DNA from: Acidobacteriota bacterium
GTDB taxonomy: Bacteria; Acidobacteriota; Blastocatellia; Pyrinomonadales; Pyrinomonadaceae
Assembly: GCA_016718135.1 (NCBI GenBank)
Contig: JADKEF010000001.1
Location: 1 to 64,000 of the forward strand
DNA length: 64,000 nt
Direction of reading: 5' to 3'
Below are positions 24,161 through 32,547 of this stretch, piece after piece (the stretch's first letter is position 1; each line of letters begins with the position of its first letter). The position numbers were made by a program, and so were the translations under genes. The notes beneath the pieces were generated by a model. The model worked only from the letters and a program-made list of their open reading frames with translations. It was not told where the DNA came from and ran no database searches.

Positions 24161-25000
24161 ATGCCTACCGTAAAGGTTCGCAATTTGAAGAATAAAGAGG
24201 TCGGCGATGTGGAGCTTCTCGATGCCATTTTTGGTGTCGAATTGAACGAAGCCCTCATTCACTCGGCCGTGATGAATTACCAGGCCAACGGCCGGCAGGG
24301 AACCTCTGCGACGAAAACTCGCGGTAACGTTTCCGGTTCGGGCCGCAAGCTCTGGAAGCAGAAGGGAACCGGCCGTGCTCGTATCGCATCGCTTCGTTCG
24401 CCACTGTGGAAAGGCGGCGGTAACGTCCACGGACCGCAGCCACGCGACTGGTCGTACCAGATGCCAAAGAAAATGCGTCGCGGTGCTTTGCGATCGGCAT
24501 TGTCAGAAAGGCTTCGCGAGGGCAATCTGATCATCATTGATGAATTTGGGTTTGCAAATCCTAAGACGAGCGAGTTTCTCGGAGCCTTGGGGACCTTGGG
24601 CCTGACGGATAAAAAAGCGACGACCAAGACGTTGATCATCGATTCGCTTGATAACGCGAATCTGATACTTTCGTCGCGAAACGTAAAGAAGGCAAAGGTT
24701 ACTAACAGTTTTGGCCTCAACATTTACGACATTATATATCATGAAAAGCTTTTGATCTCGAAAGCTGCCTTGGAAGAGCTAAGTGCATTGCTCGATCCGA
24801 AGCGTGAAACGGGCAAAGCCGATGAGGTCGAGGTCGTTGTAGAGGAAAAGCCAAAGGCAAAGAAGGCGGCAAAGCCGAAAGCCGAGAAGGCTGAGAAAGT
24901 TGATGCTGCACCGGTTGAAGAAACGCCGGTAGTCGAAGAGGTGGTTGCTGACGAGGCACCGGCTGCGGGGACAACCGAGGAGGCGACTGACAATGAGTAA
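24161..25000 (+). CDS. rplD: 50S ribosomal protein L4 with acidic C-terminal extension
   Basis: Lines the peptide exit tunnel and often represses the S10 operon. Core residues 1-215 carry NYQANGRQGTSATKTRGNVS, KQKGTGRARIASLRSPLW and the C-terminal NIYDIIYHEKLLISK. Beyond the normal end (about 205 aa) runs a 60-residue tail rich in Ala, Glu, Val, Pro and Lys (KAAKPKAEKAEK, APVEETPVVEEVV). Similar tails sit on L22 and S17 nearby. The stop overlaps the rplW start. Confidence 0.98.
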   Translation: MPTVKVRNLKNKEVGDVELLDAIFGVELNEALIHSAVMNYQANGRQGTSATKTRGNVSGSGRKLWKQKGTGRARIASLRSPLWKGGGNVHGPQPRDWSYQMPKKMRRGALRSALSERLREGNLIIIDEFGFANPKTSEFLGALGTLGLTDKKATTKTLIIDSLDNANLILSSRNVKKAKVTNSFGLNIYDIIYHEKLLISKAALEELSALLDPKRETGKADEVEVVVEEKPKAKKAAKPKAEKAEKVDAAPVEETPVVEEVVADEAPAAGTTEEATDNE

Positions 25001-25322
25001 ATTAACAGTTTGGGACATTCTAAAGTCGCCGGTCGTGACCGAAAAGAGCGTAATTCTTAAGGAAGATTCGACCGAAGAGAACACCGATCGCAAAATGGGC
25101 CAGGTATTGACCTTTAAGGTTGATAAGAAAGCGACCAAGCCTGATATCAAGGCAGCGATCGAAGAGATCTTTAATGTCAAGGTCGCGGCGGTTCGCACGA
25201 TCCAGTACGACGGTAAGGTCAAGAAGCGCGGCCGCATCGAAGGACGTCGTCCGGCATGGAAAAAGGCTTACGTAACCCTCAGAAAGGGCGAGCCGATGGT
25301 CGATTACGCTGAGGCGATCTAA
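24993..25322 (+). CDS. rplW: 50S ribosomal protein L23
   Basis: Sits at the tunnel exit and docks trigger factor and SRP. The 109-residue protein has DILKSPVVTEKS and TFKVDKKATKPDIKAAIEEI. ATG 24993 lies inside the last codons of rplD (8-bp overlap), so it is translationally coupled; the longer upstream open frame is an artefact. A short insert (EDSTEENTDRKMG) is seen after the first helix. Confidence 0.98.
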   Translation: MSKLTVWDILKSPVVTEKSVILKEDSTEENTDRKMGQVLTFKVDKKATKPDIKAAIEEIFNVKVAAVRTIQYDGKVKKRGRIEGRRPAWKKAYVTLRKGEPMVDYAEAI

Positions 25323-25329
25323 CGATCGC

Positions 25330-25360
25330 GATCTGAAATTTGAAATTTGAGATTTCAAAA
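25330..25360 (+). repeat. Heptamer-repeat element rplW-rplB
   Basis: GAAATTT, GAAATTT, GAGATTT in tandem (period 7), followed by TCAAA; weakly self-complementary through AAATTT. Fills most of the 46-bp spacer. Confidence 0.6.
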
Positions 25361-25368
25361 TAGGAATT

Positions 25369-26198
25369 ATGGGAATCAAGAGATTAAAACCGACATCGCC
25401 CGCGAGACGTTATCAAACGTATTTGACGCGTGACGAGTTGACGAAAGGGGCAGTACCCGAGAAATCACTGCTCGAGCCGAAGAAGAGAATTTCAGGACGC
25501 AACAGCGACGGCCGTATCACGATCCGTCGTCGCGGCGGAGGCCATAAGCGCCATTACCGTATTATCGATTTCAAACGCGATAAGACAGGTATTCCCGGAA
25601 AGGTCGCTCAGCTTGAGTACGATCCGAATCGCTCGGCTCACATCGCTCTGATCAACTACCTGGACGGCGAAAGCGATATATTCTCGCTCCGCTCGGTTTG
25701 ACGGTTGGAACGATGATCCTGAGCGGCGAAGAGGCTGATATTTTGCCGGGAAATGCACTGCCGATCACCAACATTCCTTTGGGAACGCAGGTGCACAACA
25801 TCGAGATGAGGCCTGGTAAGGGCGGTCAGATGGTTCGCTCGGCTGGTGGTTTTGCTCAGATTGTTGCTAAAGAGGGTGATTATGCCCAACTTCGTATGCC
25901 TTCGGGCGAAGTTCGCCGCGTACCAGTCGTCTGTATGGCGACAGTCGGACAGGTCGGCAACACCGAGCATGAGAATGTTTCGCTTGGTAAAGCGGGCCGC
26001 TCACGCTGGATGGGCAAACGCCCGAAAGTTCGCGGCGTAGCCATGAACCCGGTCGATCACCCACACGGCGGTGGTGAAGGTAAAACGTCAGGCGGCCGTA
26101 ATCCGGTAACGCCATGGGGACAGCCGACACGAGGATATAAGACGCGTCGCAACAAACGCACGACGAATATGATCGTGAAGGACCGTAGAAGGAAATAA
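25369..26198 (+). CDS. rplB: 50S ribosomal protein L2, one frameshift
   Basis: Peptidyl-transferase-region protein. Part one (GIKRLKPTSPARRYQTY ... INYLDGE) and part two (LTVGTMILSGEEADILPGN to KTRRNKRTTNMIV) together give a full-length L2 of about 276 residues with the catalytic-region MNPVDHPHGGGEGKTSGG. The frame shifts at about 25670-25674: adding one A to GAAAGCG gives DGEKRYILAPLG. L2 is essential and single-copy, so this is most likely a base-call error. Confidence 0.97.
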
Positions 26199-26199
26199 A

Positions 26200-26288
26200 G
26201 GATAACGGATAAAGGATGAAGGATAAAAATTAAGAGCGAAAAGTCAGCTAACGGCTTTATCCCTCATCCTTCAGCCTTCATCCTTCGA
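26200..26288 (+). repeat. Heptamer-repeat hairpin rplB-rpsS
   Basis: GGATAAC, GGATAAA, GGATGAA, GGATAAA on the 5' side oppose TTTATCC, CTCATCC, TTCAGCC, TTCATCC, TTC on the 3' side; GAAAG then leads into the rpsS ATG. Confidence 0.85.
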
Positions 26289-26293
26289 AAGAT

Positions 26294-26584
26294 ATGCCAC
26301 GTTCATTAAAGAAAGGACCGTTTATCGATCTTAGCGTTCAAAAGACGCTGCGCCGCATCTCGGACGGCGGACCAAAGCCGCAGGCGATCAAGACATGGTC
26401 GCGACGTTCGACGATATCGCCGGAAATGGTCGGCTTGACCTTCGGCGTTCACAACGGCAAACGACACATTCCGGTCTTTGTGACCGAGAACATGGTCGGC
26501 CACAAGCTCGGAGAATTTTCGCCGACGCGTATGTTTAAGGGACACCCGGGAACGAAAGCGGAGAAGATGGCTAAGAGGAAGTAA
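26294..26584 (+). CDS. rpsS: 30S ribosomal protein S19
   Basis: Small-subunit head protein contacting S13. 96 residues, PRSLKKGPFIDLSVQKT and VHNGKRHIPVFVTENMVGHK followed by KLGEFSPTR are diagnostic. Normal length. Confidence 0.99.
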   Translation: MPRSLKKGPFIDLSVQKTLRRISDGGPKPQAIKTWSRRSTISPEMVGLTFGVHNGKRHIPVFVTENMVGHKLGEFSPTRMFKGHPGTKAEKMAKRK

Positions 26585-26652
26585 GCAGTCAGCAGTCAGC
26601 GGTCAGCAGTCAGAAATTTACTGCTCACGGCTAACGGTTCACCGCTCACCAT
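26585..26652 (+). repeat. Heptamer-repeat hairpin rpsS-rplV
   Basis: GCAGTCA, GCAGTCA, GCGGTCA, GCAGTCA (period 7) oppose TTTACTGCTCACGGC and GGTTCACCGCTCACC. Confidence 0.75.
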
Positions 26653-26658
26653 AAGAAA

Positions 26659-27447
26659 ATGGAAGCTGTAGCAAAAACAAAATATCTAAAGGGCAGCCCG
26701 CGTAAGGCACGGCTTGTGATCGATCTGATCCGCGGCGTTAAGGTTGCACGTGCTTTGTCGCTCCTTAAATTTACCGACAAGCGTGCGGCCGATCCGATCG
26801 CTCAGTGCCTGAACTCGGCTATCGCGAACGCGACGTTCAAGGCTGAACAGCAGAATATCGCTATCGATCCGGACGATCTGTGGGTCAAGACGTGTTTCGT
26901 CGATATGGGCCCGCACAAGCATCGCAGCCGTATGCGTCCGGCTCCGCAGGGACGTGCATATCGTGAACAGCGGCACTATTGCCACATCACGATCCACGTG
27001 ACTAGCGAAGTTAAGCCGCTGACCGAGGAGCAGGAAAGACTTGAGGCCCTGCGTGCCGAGCGTATCGCCGCACGAAAGGTCGCCAAGGCTGCTGAAAAGG
27101 CAAAGGCTCCGGCGAAGAAGAAAGAAACTAAGGCGGCACCGGTCGAGGAAGTCGTAGAGACTCCGGTCGTTGAGACGGTGCAAACGGAGGCAGCGGCAGA
27201 GGCTGTTGCAGTCGAGGAAACGCCGGTTGAAGCGGTTGAGACGGAAGCGACGGCGACCGAGACGGTTGAAGAAGCTGCGGTTGAGGCTGCCGAGAATGTC
27301 GATACGCCTGCCGAAATGGAAGCTGCCGGTGATGCTGAAGTTGCAGACGCAAAGAATGTTGAAACTCAGACGACTGCGTCGTTGAACGAAACGAAGCCGG
27401 CTGATGAAGCCCAGCAGAAGATCAACGAGGATTTGGAAAGGCAGTAG
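26659..27447 (+). CDS. rplV: 50S ribosomal protein L22 with very long acidic extension
   Basis: Exit-tunnel protein. Residues 1-125 are a normal L22 (YLKGSPRKARLVIDLIRG, CFVDMGPHKHRSRMRPAPQG, HCHITIHVTSE-like HYCHITIHVTS). From about residue 126 to 262 comes an extension first basic (KAAEKAKAPAKKKETKAA), then strongly acidic and Ala/Val/Glu-rich (EAAAEAVAVEETPVEAVETE). The extension more than doubles the usual 110-residue size. It is in frame and without indels, so it seems genuine. Confidence 0.98.
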   Translation: MEAVAKTKYLKGSPRKARLVIDLIRGVKVARALSLLKFTDKRAADPIAQCLNSAIANATFKAEQQNIAIDPDDLWVKTCFVDMGPHKHRSRMRPAPQGRAYREQRHYCHITIHVTSEVKPLTEEQERLEALRAERIAARKVAKAAEKAKAPAKKKETKAAPVEEVVETPVVETVQTEAAAEAVAVEETPVEAVETEATATETVEEAAVEAAENVDTPAEMEAAGDAEVADAKNVETQTTASLNETKPADEAQQKINEDLERQ

Positions 27448-27483
27448 TCAGAGGCCGCCGGAAGGCGGAACTCCAAACGAATT

Positions 27484-28215
27484 ATGGGACAGAAGGTACA
27501 TCCATACGGCTTTAGAGTCGGATACAACAAAGACTGGCACTCGCACTGGTTTGCGAAGCAGGAATTCGCTGAGTTTCTCGCCGAAGACCTTGCTCTCAAG
27601 CGTGAATTGAAGAAGAAATTTGCCGGCGGCGGCGTTTCGCACATCGATATCGAGCGTGCGGCCACCCGTCTGAAGATTATCATCTACACCTCGCGTCCGG
27701 GCATCATCATCGGCCGTAAAGGTGCCGAGATCGAAAAGCTTCGCGAAGATTATTCACGCAAGACCGGCCGTGAAGTCCTGATCTCGATCCAGGAGATCCG
27801 ACACCCTGAGTTGAATGCTCAGCTTCAGGCAGAGAAGATCGCCCAGCAGCTTGAGAAACGTATTATGTTTCGCCGTGCGATGAAAAAGACGATCGAGGAA
27901 ACTCTTCGCTTTGGAGCACAGGGCATCAAGGTGATGATCGCCGGCCGTCTGAACGGAGCTGAAATTGCCCGTACAGAATGGTCACTGCAGGGCCGCCTGC
28001 CGCTTCACACGCTGCGTGCCGATATCGATTTCGGCTTTGCTGAGGCTCTGACGACCTTTGGCATCATCGGCGTAAAGTGCTGGATCTATCGCGGTGAGAT
28101 CCTCGATCCAAATGCTTCGATGGCACGCGGAACGACGACGGACCCGATGAACGAAGTTAAGGTCGATCGCAGTGCGATGAGAGACAGACGTCCTCGCCGC
28201 GACGACAGAAGATAA
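27484..28215 (+). CDS. rpsC: 30S ribosomal protein S3
   Basis: KH-domain protein at the mRNA entry channel. 243 residues with GQKVHPYGFRVGYNKDWHS, the KH motif GRKGAEIEKL and MIAGRLNGAEIARTEW, normal to slightly long. Ribosomal spacing to rplV is 36 bp. Confidence 0.99.
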   Translation: MGQKVHPYGFRVGYNKDWHSHWFAKQEFAEFLAEDLALKRELKKKFAGGGVSHIDIERAATRLKIIIYTSRPGIIIGRKGAEIEKLREDYSRKTGREVLISIQEIRHPELNAQLQAEKIAQQLEKRIMFRRAMKKTIEETLRFGAQGIKVMIAGRLNGAEIARTEWSLQGRLPLHTLRADIDFGFAEALTTFGIIGVKCWIYRGEILDPNASMARGTTTDPMNEVKVDRSAMRDRRPRRDDRR

Positions 28216-28294
28216 TATTAGTTAATAGTGAACAGTGAATAGTGATAGGAAATTGATTTTCCGACCACTTGCCACTGACGACTGACCACTGGAG
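28216..28294 (+). repeat. Heptamer-repeat hairpin rpsC-rplP
   Basis: AGTGAAC, AGTGAAT, AGTGATA on the 5' side; CCACTTG, CCACTGA, CGACTGA, CCACTGG on the 3' side. The last word runs into GGAGAA, the rplP ribosome-binding site. Confidence 0.85.
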
Positions 28295-28299
28295 AAGTT

Positions 28300-28728
28300 A
28301 TGTTGCAGCCAAAAAAGGTTAAGCGCCGCAGAGTAATGAAAGGCCGTATGCGTGGTAAGGCCACCCGCGGCGAAAAGCTCAGTTTCGGTGATTTTGGCCT
28401 GAAAGCACTTGAGGCATGTTGGATCACAGATCGTCAGATCGAAGCGGCCCGTATTGCCATGACCCGACACGTAAAACGTGGCGGAAAGATCTGGATCCGC
28501 ATTTTCCCTGACAAACCGATCACCAGGAAGCCAGCTGAAACGCGTATGGGATCGGGTAAGGGAGCTCCGGATCACTGGGTCGCGGTCGTTAAGCCGGGAC
28601 GCGTGATGTACGAGATCCAGGGTGTTGAGGAAGGACTGGCGCGTGAGGCGTTCATGCTAGCGGCTCAGAAATTGCCGATCAAGACAAAATTTGTGACGCG
28701 TGCTGACCTCGAAGGAGGCATGGTTTAG
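28300..28728 (+). CDS. rplP: 50S ribosomal protein L16
   Basis: Contacts the A-site tRNA arm. 142 residues with QPKKVKRRRVMKGRMRGKA, RIFPDKPITRKPAETRMGSG and GKGAPDHWVAVVKPG, diagnostic. Two bases separate it from rpmC. Confidence 0.99.
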   Translation: MLQPKKVKRRRVMKGRMRGKATRGEKLSFGDFGLKALEACWITDRQIEAARIAMTRHVKRGGKIWIRIFPDKPITRKPAETRMGSGKGAPDHWVAVVKPGRVMYEIQGVEEGLAREAFMLAAQKLPIKTKFVTRADLEGGMV

Positions 28729-28730
28729 AA

Positions 28731-28946
28731 ATGAAACGAAAAGAACAGATGGAACAATTGGCCGAAATGACGGCCGCTGAGCTAAAAGATCAGGCAGATG
28801 CGTTGAAAGAATCGCTGTTTCGCCTGAAGTTTCGCAAGACGCTCGGAATGGGAGAGGTTGTAAATGACATTCGCCGTGAGAAAAAGACTCTGGCTCGTGT
28901 ACACACCCTGCTCAATAAGAAAGATGGTAAGACCGCCGAAGCCTAA
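28731..28946 (+). CDS. rpmC: 50S ribosomal protein L29
   Basis: Tunnel-exit protein. 71 residues with MTAAELKDQADALKESLFRL and TLGMGEVVNDIRREKKTLAR, the conserved L29 helices. Confidence 0.97.
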   Translation: MKRKEQMEQLAEMTAAELKDQADALKESLFRLKFRKTLGMGEVVNDIRREKKTLARVHTLLNKKDGKTAEA

Positions 28947-28972
28947 GGCTTACAGGTCTCTGGGATAATATA

Positions 28973-29500
28973 ATGCCAAAGAAGAAAGTTGAAGAAGTCG
29001 AAGAAACCGTTGCAGCAGCCGAAGAGACGGCGGTCGAAGAGACCGTAGTTGAGGCAGCAGCCGAAGAAGCCGCAGTGGAAGAAACTGCAGTTGAAGCGGC
29101 AGCTGAAGAGGCGGCTCCGGTAGAGGAAGCATCGGCAGCCGAAGAAGTGGCCGGCGAAGCTGCTCCTGTTGCTGAAGAAAAGCCGAAGAAGGCAGCGAAA
29201 GGTCCGAAAGCGGAAGCGAAACCGGACGCTCCGGCCGGCGAGGCTAAGAAAGTTCACAAGCGAGCTGAAAAGGTCGGTATCGTAGCTTCGGACAAGATGA
29301 CCAATACTGTCACGGTACGCGTCGATCGTCTCGTCAAGCACCCGATCTATCGCAAGTATGTTAAGAAGCGTAAGAAATTCATGGCTCACGACGACCTTGG
29401 AGCAAAGATCGGTGACCGCGTAAAGATCGTCGAGACGCGTCCACTGTCAGCAAGAAAGCGCTGGCGTGTTGTTGAGATCATTCAGAAGGCAGAGCTATAG
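28973..29500 (+). CDS. rpsQ: 30S ribosomal protein S17 with acidic N-terminal extension
   Basis: Early-binding small-subunit protein. The normal S17 core starts near residue 90 (AEKVGIVASDKMTNTVTVRV, KHPIYRKYVKKRKKFMAHD, TRPLSARKRWRVVEI). It is preceded by about 90 residues made of repeats of the type EETAVEE, EAAAEEAAVEE, APVEEASAAEEVAGEAAPV, ending in a Lys-rich hinge. Ordinary S17 is about 85 aa, so this one is twice as long. ATG 28973 is the first start after the rpmC stop; a start inside the core would need another ribosome-binding site, none of which is obvious. Confidence 0.96.
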   Translation: MPKKKVEEVEETVAAAEETAVEETVVEAAAEEAAVEETAVEAAAEEAAPVEEASAAEEVAGEAAPVAEEKPKKAAKGPKAEAKPDAPAGEAKKVHKRAEKVGIVASDKMTNTVTVRVDRLVKHPIYRKYVKKRKKFMAHDDLGAKIGDRVKIVETRPLSARKRWRVVEIIQKAEL

Positions 29501-29579
29501 AGCAGTGACTAGTGAACAGTGGATAGTGAACAGTGAAGATGTTCCGACCACTGACCACCAAGTACTGACCACTGGAGAA
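29501..29579 (+). repeat. Heptamer-repeat hairpin rpsQ-rplN
   Basis: AGTGAACAGTGGATAGTGAA (period 7) on the 5' side; CGACCACTGACCACCAAGTA and CTGACCACTGG on the 3' side, running into GGAGAA before rplN. Confidence 0.85.
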
Positions 29580-29584
29580 AGATT

Positions 29585-29953
29585 ATGATTCAGATGCAGA
29601 CCTCGTTAGCGGTCGCAGACAATTCGGGAGCAAAGCGAGTCGAGATGATCGCGCCGGTCGGTGGTTCGACGGCAAAGATCGCACGGCTTGGTGACACGAT
29701 CAAAGTCACGGTCAAAGAAGCGTCGCCGGATGGCACCGCAAAGAAAGGTAAGGTTTACAACGCCGTTATCGTCAGAACACGTAAGGAAGTTCGCCGCAAA
29801 GACGGTACGTACATCCGGTTCGATGAGAACGCAGCGGTTTTGGTCAAAGAAGACGGCACACCGGTCGGAACACGTGTTTTCGGCCCCGTCGCCCGCGAGC
29901 TTCGCGAAAAGAATTTCATGAAGATCGTTTCGCTCGCGCCAGAGGTTATATAA
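29585..29953 (+). CDS. rplN: 50S ribosomal protein L14
   Basis: Part of intersubunit bridges and the IF6-like silencing-factor surface. 122 residues, MIQMQTSLAVADNSGAKRVE and GTRVFGPVARELREKNFMKI are diagnostic. Normal length. Opens the spc block. Confidence 0.99.
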   Translation: MIQMQTSLAVADNSGAKRVEMIAPVGGSTAKIARLGDTIKVTVKEASPDGTAKKGKVYNAVIVRTRKEVRRKDGTYIRFDENAAVLVKEDGTPVGTRVFGPVARELREKNFMKIVSLAPEVI

Positions 29954-30001
29954 GACATATAGGACGTATAGGTCACATTGGACCCGTACCCGAGTAAAGC
30001 A

Positions 30002-30436
30002 ATGAAAACTGGTAAAACAGGAACAGTAAATAGCAGGATAAAGCGCGGCGATCAAGTCGTGTTCATCGCTGGAAAAGAATTCAACCGCTACGACAGTGCC
30101 GGCAAGCGTCAGCCATATCGCGGTAAGGTTATTGCCGTCGATGCTCGTGCTGCGAAGGTCAAGGTAGAAGGTGCGATGATCGTCAAGAAACACGTAAAGC
30201 CCGTTCCCCAGATGAATCGCGAGGGCGGCATCCGCGAGCAGGAAGCTTGGGTCAGCATCTCGAACGTTGCATTGATCGATCCCGAAACAGGCAAGCCAAC
30301 GCGTGTTAAATACGAGACACGTGACGGAAAGAAAGTTCGCGTTGCCGCTAGCGGTAAAGTGGTCCCTGAAACTGGTGACTACAGGAGAGTCTCGGCGAAG
30401 AAAGACGAAGAAGAAGCTGCTGAAGAAGAGAAATAG
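30002..30436 (+). CDS. rplX: 50S ribosomal protein L24
   Basis: Assembly initiator protein with a KOW motif (IKRGDQVVFIAGKE) and GAMIVKKHVKPVPQMNREGG. At 144 residues it is about 40 longer than usual, ending in an acidic tail (KKDEEEAAEEEK). ATG 30002 is chosen over TTG 29978. Confidence 0.96.
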   Translation: MKTGKTGTVNSRIKRGDQVVFIAGKEFNRYDSAGKRQPYRGKVIAVDARAAKVKVEGAMIVKKHVKPVPQMNREGGIREQEAWVSISNVALIDPETGKPTRVKYETRDGKKVRVAASGKVVPETGDYRRVSAKKDEEEAAEEEK

Positions 30437-30506
30437 TTTTTGGTTTGGAAACGGACGGTCTGAGTTTTGAGATCGCGAGCCGAGACCCAAACAAGGAATA
30501 ACAAAA

Positions 30507-31046
30507 ATGGCTAGGTTAAGAGAAAAATACAAGAAAGAGATCGCTCCGGCGTTAGCTAAGGAGTTTGATATCAAAAACCCGATGGCGATCCCGAAGATCG
30601 AGAAAGTCATCGTGAACATGGGACTCGGCGAAGCTTCGTCGAATGCGAAGATCCTTGATGTCGCGACCGAAGAGCTAAAGGTGATAACCGGGCAAAAGCC
30701 AGTTATCACAAAGGCAAAGAAGTCGATCGCAGCTTTTAAGCTCCGTCAGGGAATGGCTATCGGAACGATGGTCACGCTTCGCGGCGAGAGAATGTATGAA
30801 TTTCTCGATCGTCTGATCTCAGTTGCTCTGCCGCGTGTACGCGATTTTCGCGGTATCTCGGGTAAGGCCTTCGACGGACGCGGAAACTATACACTCGGTG
30901 TTCGCGAACAGCTGATTTTCCCGGAGATCGATTTTAATAAAGTCGATAAGACCCGTGGAATGAATATTTCGATCGTTACGACTGCTCGTACAGATGATGA
31001 GGCCCGCTCGTTGCTGAAAGCGTTGGGTATGCCTTTTAGAAAATAG
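30507..31046 (+). CDS. rplE: 50S ribosomal protein L5
   Basis: Binds 5S rRNA. 179 residues, KIEKVIVNMGLGEA, VITGQKPVITKAKKSIAAFK and MRGMNISIVTTA-like region RGMNISIVTTARTDDEAR. Four bp before rpsN. Confidence 0.99.
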   Translation: MARLREKYKKEIAPALAKEFDIKNPMAIPKIEKVIVNMGLGEASSNAKILDVATEELKVITGQKPVITKAKKSIAAFKLRQGMAIGTMVTLRGERMYEFLDRLISVALPRVRDFRGISGKAFDGRGNYTLGVREQLIFPEIDFNKVDKTRGMNISIVTTARTDDEARSLLKALGMPFRK

Positions 31047-31050
31047 TTTT

Positions 31051-31356
31051 ATGGCAAAGATAAGCAAAATAGTTAACAACAACCGCCGCAAGGAAAAGGT
31101 AAAACTTTATGCCGAGCGACGTCTGGCTGCCAAAAAGATCATCAACAACCCGAAGTCAACGGTAGAAGAGGTCGATGCGGCGGTGATCAAACTGCAGAAA
31201 ATGCCGCGGGACGCTTCGCCATCGCGTGTGCGTAATCGCTGTTCGCAAACGGGGCGTTCACGTGGATTCTTGAGAAAGTTCGGCATCTCGCGTATCGCAT
31301 TGCGTGAACTGGCTCTCGAAGGCCAGATCCCCGGAGTTGTTAAGTCAAGCTGGTAG
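31051..31356 (+). CDS. rpsN: 30S ribosomal protein S14 (long, zinc-free type)
   Basis: Small-subunit head protein. At 101 residues, with a single Cys in RNRCSQTGRSRGFLRKFGIS instead of the CXXC pairs of the short form, it is the zinc-independent class. Ends PGVVKSSW, typical. Confidence 0.98.
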   Translation: MAKISKIVNNNRRKEKVKLYAERRLAAKKIINNPKSTVEEVDAAVIKLQKMPRDASPSRVRNRCSQTGRSRGFLRKFGISRIALRELALEGQIPGVVKSSW

Positions 31357-31422
31357 GTTTTTGATTACGGCAGGCGGCCAAGATAGGCCGAACCGCCATA
31401 ATATACGGAGTTAAGAAAAGAA

Positions 31423-31815
31423 ATGACAGATCCAATAGCCGATATGCTTACGCGAATTCGCAATGCTATTCGAGCGAATCATCAGCGTGTTGATATCCCG
31501 GGCTCAAAGCTTAAGATGGAAGTAGCAAGAATCCTTAAGGAAGAAGGCTATATCAACAATTATTCAGTCAAGGGCGAAGGCGTTAAATACATGATCCGTG
31601 TCTTTCTTCGCTATGATGCGAAGGGAACATCGTCGATCACGCACTTGTCGCGTGTTTCTACCCCAGGACGACGAGTTTATGTCGGTTCGGCCGATATCCC
31701 GAGAGTTCTTGGGGGTTACGGCGTGAATATTGTTTCAACGTCGAAAGGACTGATGAGCGGCAAACAAGCACGCAAAGAGCACGTCGGCGGCGAGATCTTA
31801 GCAGAGATTTATTAA
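31423..31815 (+). CDS. rpsH: 30S ribosomal protein S8
   Basis: Core 16S-binding protein, the classical spc-operon repressor. 130 residues, TDPIADMLTRIRNAIRANHQ and the C-terminal GLMSGKQARKEHVGGEILAE are diagnostic. Confidence 0.99.
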   Translation: MTDPIADMLTRIRNAIRANHQRVDIPGSKLKMEVARILKEEGYINNYSVKGEGVKYMIRVFLRYDAKGTSSITHLSRVSTPGRRVYVGSADIPRVLGGYGVNIVSTSKGLMSGKQARKEHVGGEILAEIY

Positions 31816-31891
31816 GCAGTTGTCAGTAGTCAGTTGTCAGTGGTCGGCAGATCCGGGAACTGACAACCGAAAACTGACAACCGACAACTGA
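31816..31891 (+). repeat. Heptamer-repeat hairpin rpsH-rplF
   Basis: AGTTGTC, AGTAGTC, AGTTGTC, AGTGGTC (period 7) oppose ACTGACAACCGAAAACTGAC and AACCGACAACTG; about 25 of 32 positions can pair. The 3' arm ends in GAGGA before rplF. Confidence 0.9.
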
Positions 31892-31897
31892 GGAATT

Positions 31898-32458
31898 ATG
31901 TCTAGAGTAGGAAAAAAACCGATCAGCATACCGGCGGGTGTGACCATCACGATCAATGATTCGGAGATGGAAGTCAAAGGGCCGAAAGGTACGTTGACTA
32001 CACCGATCCCAGCGGGCGTTTCGTTCAAACAGGAAGACGGTGTATTGACCGCAGAGCGTGCCGGTGATGATCAGGCAGCGTTTCACGGCCTTGCACGAGC
32101 TTTGGCAAATAACGCCGTTGTGGGCGTTACCGAAGGCTTTACAAAGGATATGGACATTGTCGGCGTCGGCTACAAGGCTGATGTTCAGGGCAAGAAGATC
32201 ATGTTCTCGCTTGGCTATTCACATCCGATCGAGTACGCATTGCCCGATGGCGTCGATGCCAAGGCAGAACGTGTTAACACGAAGACGTCGATCACGCAGT
32301 ACCAGACGACGATCACACTTAGCGGTATCGACAAACAGATGCTTGGCCAGGTCGCAGCGGAATTGAACCGCCTGCGTAAGCCGGATGCATACAAAGGTAA
32401 AGGCGTTAGATACGCTGATAAGTTTTATAGGTTGAAACCTGGTAAGACAGGTAAATAG
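31898..32458 (+). CDS. rplF: 50S ribosomal protein L6
   Basis: Two-lobed protein near the GTPase centre. 186 residues, SRVGKKPISIPAGVTITIND, EVKGPKGTL and the C-terminal KPDAYKGKGVRYADKFYRLK are diagnostic. Confidence 0.99.
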   Translation: MSRVGKKPISIPAGVTITINDSEMEVKGPKGTLTTPIPAGVSFKQEDGVLTAERAGDDQAAFHGLARALANNAVVGVTEGFTKDMDIVGVGYKADVQGKKIMFSLGYSHPIEYALPDGVDAKAERVNTKTSITQYQTTITLSGIDKQMLGQVAAELNRLRKPDAYKGKGVRYADKFYRLKPGKTGK

Positions 32459-32462
32459 TTCG

Positions 32463-32545
32463 TAGAGTTCCTTGAGTTGGTTGAGTTTATTGGGAAGAAG
32501 ATCTCAGAACTCCAGTAACTCGATGAACTCAAGAAACTCGGAGAG
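32463..32545 (+). repeat. Nonamer-repeat hairpin rplF-rplR
   Basis: GAGTTCCTT, GAGTTGGTT, GAGTTTATT (period 9) oppose CTCCAGTAACTCGATGAACT and CAAGAAACTC, ending in GGAGAG before rplR. Confidence 0.85.
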
Positions 32546-32547
32546 TT

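Noticed and set aside
29606..30709. Open frame of 367 codons on the minus strand opposite rplN-rplX-rplE
   Set aside because: It lies fully antisense to three certain ribosomal genes and shows no recognisable domain; it is a codon-bias shadow.
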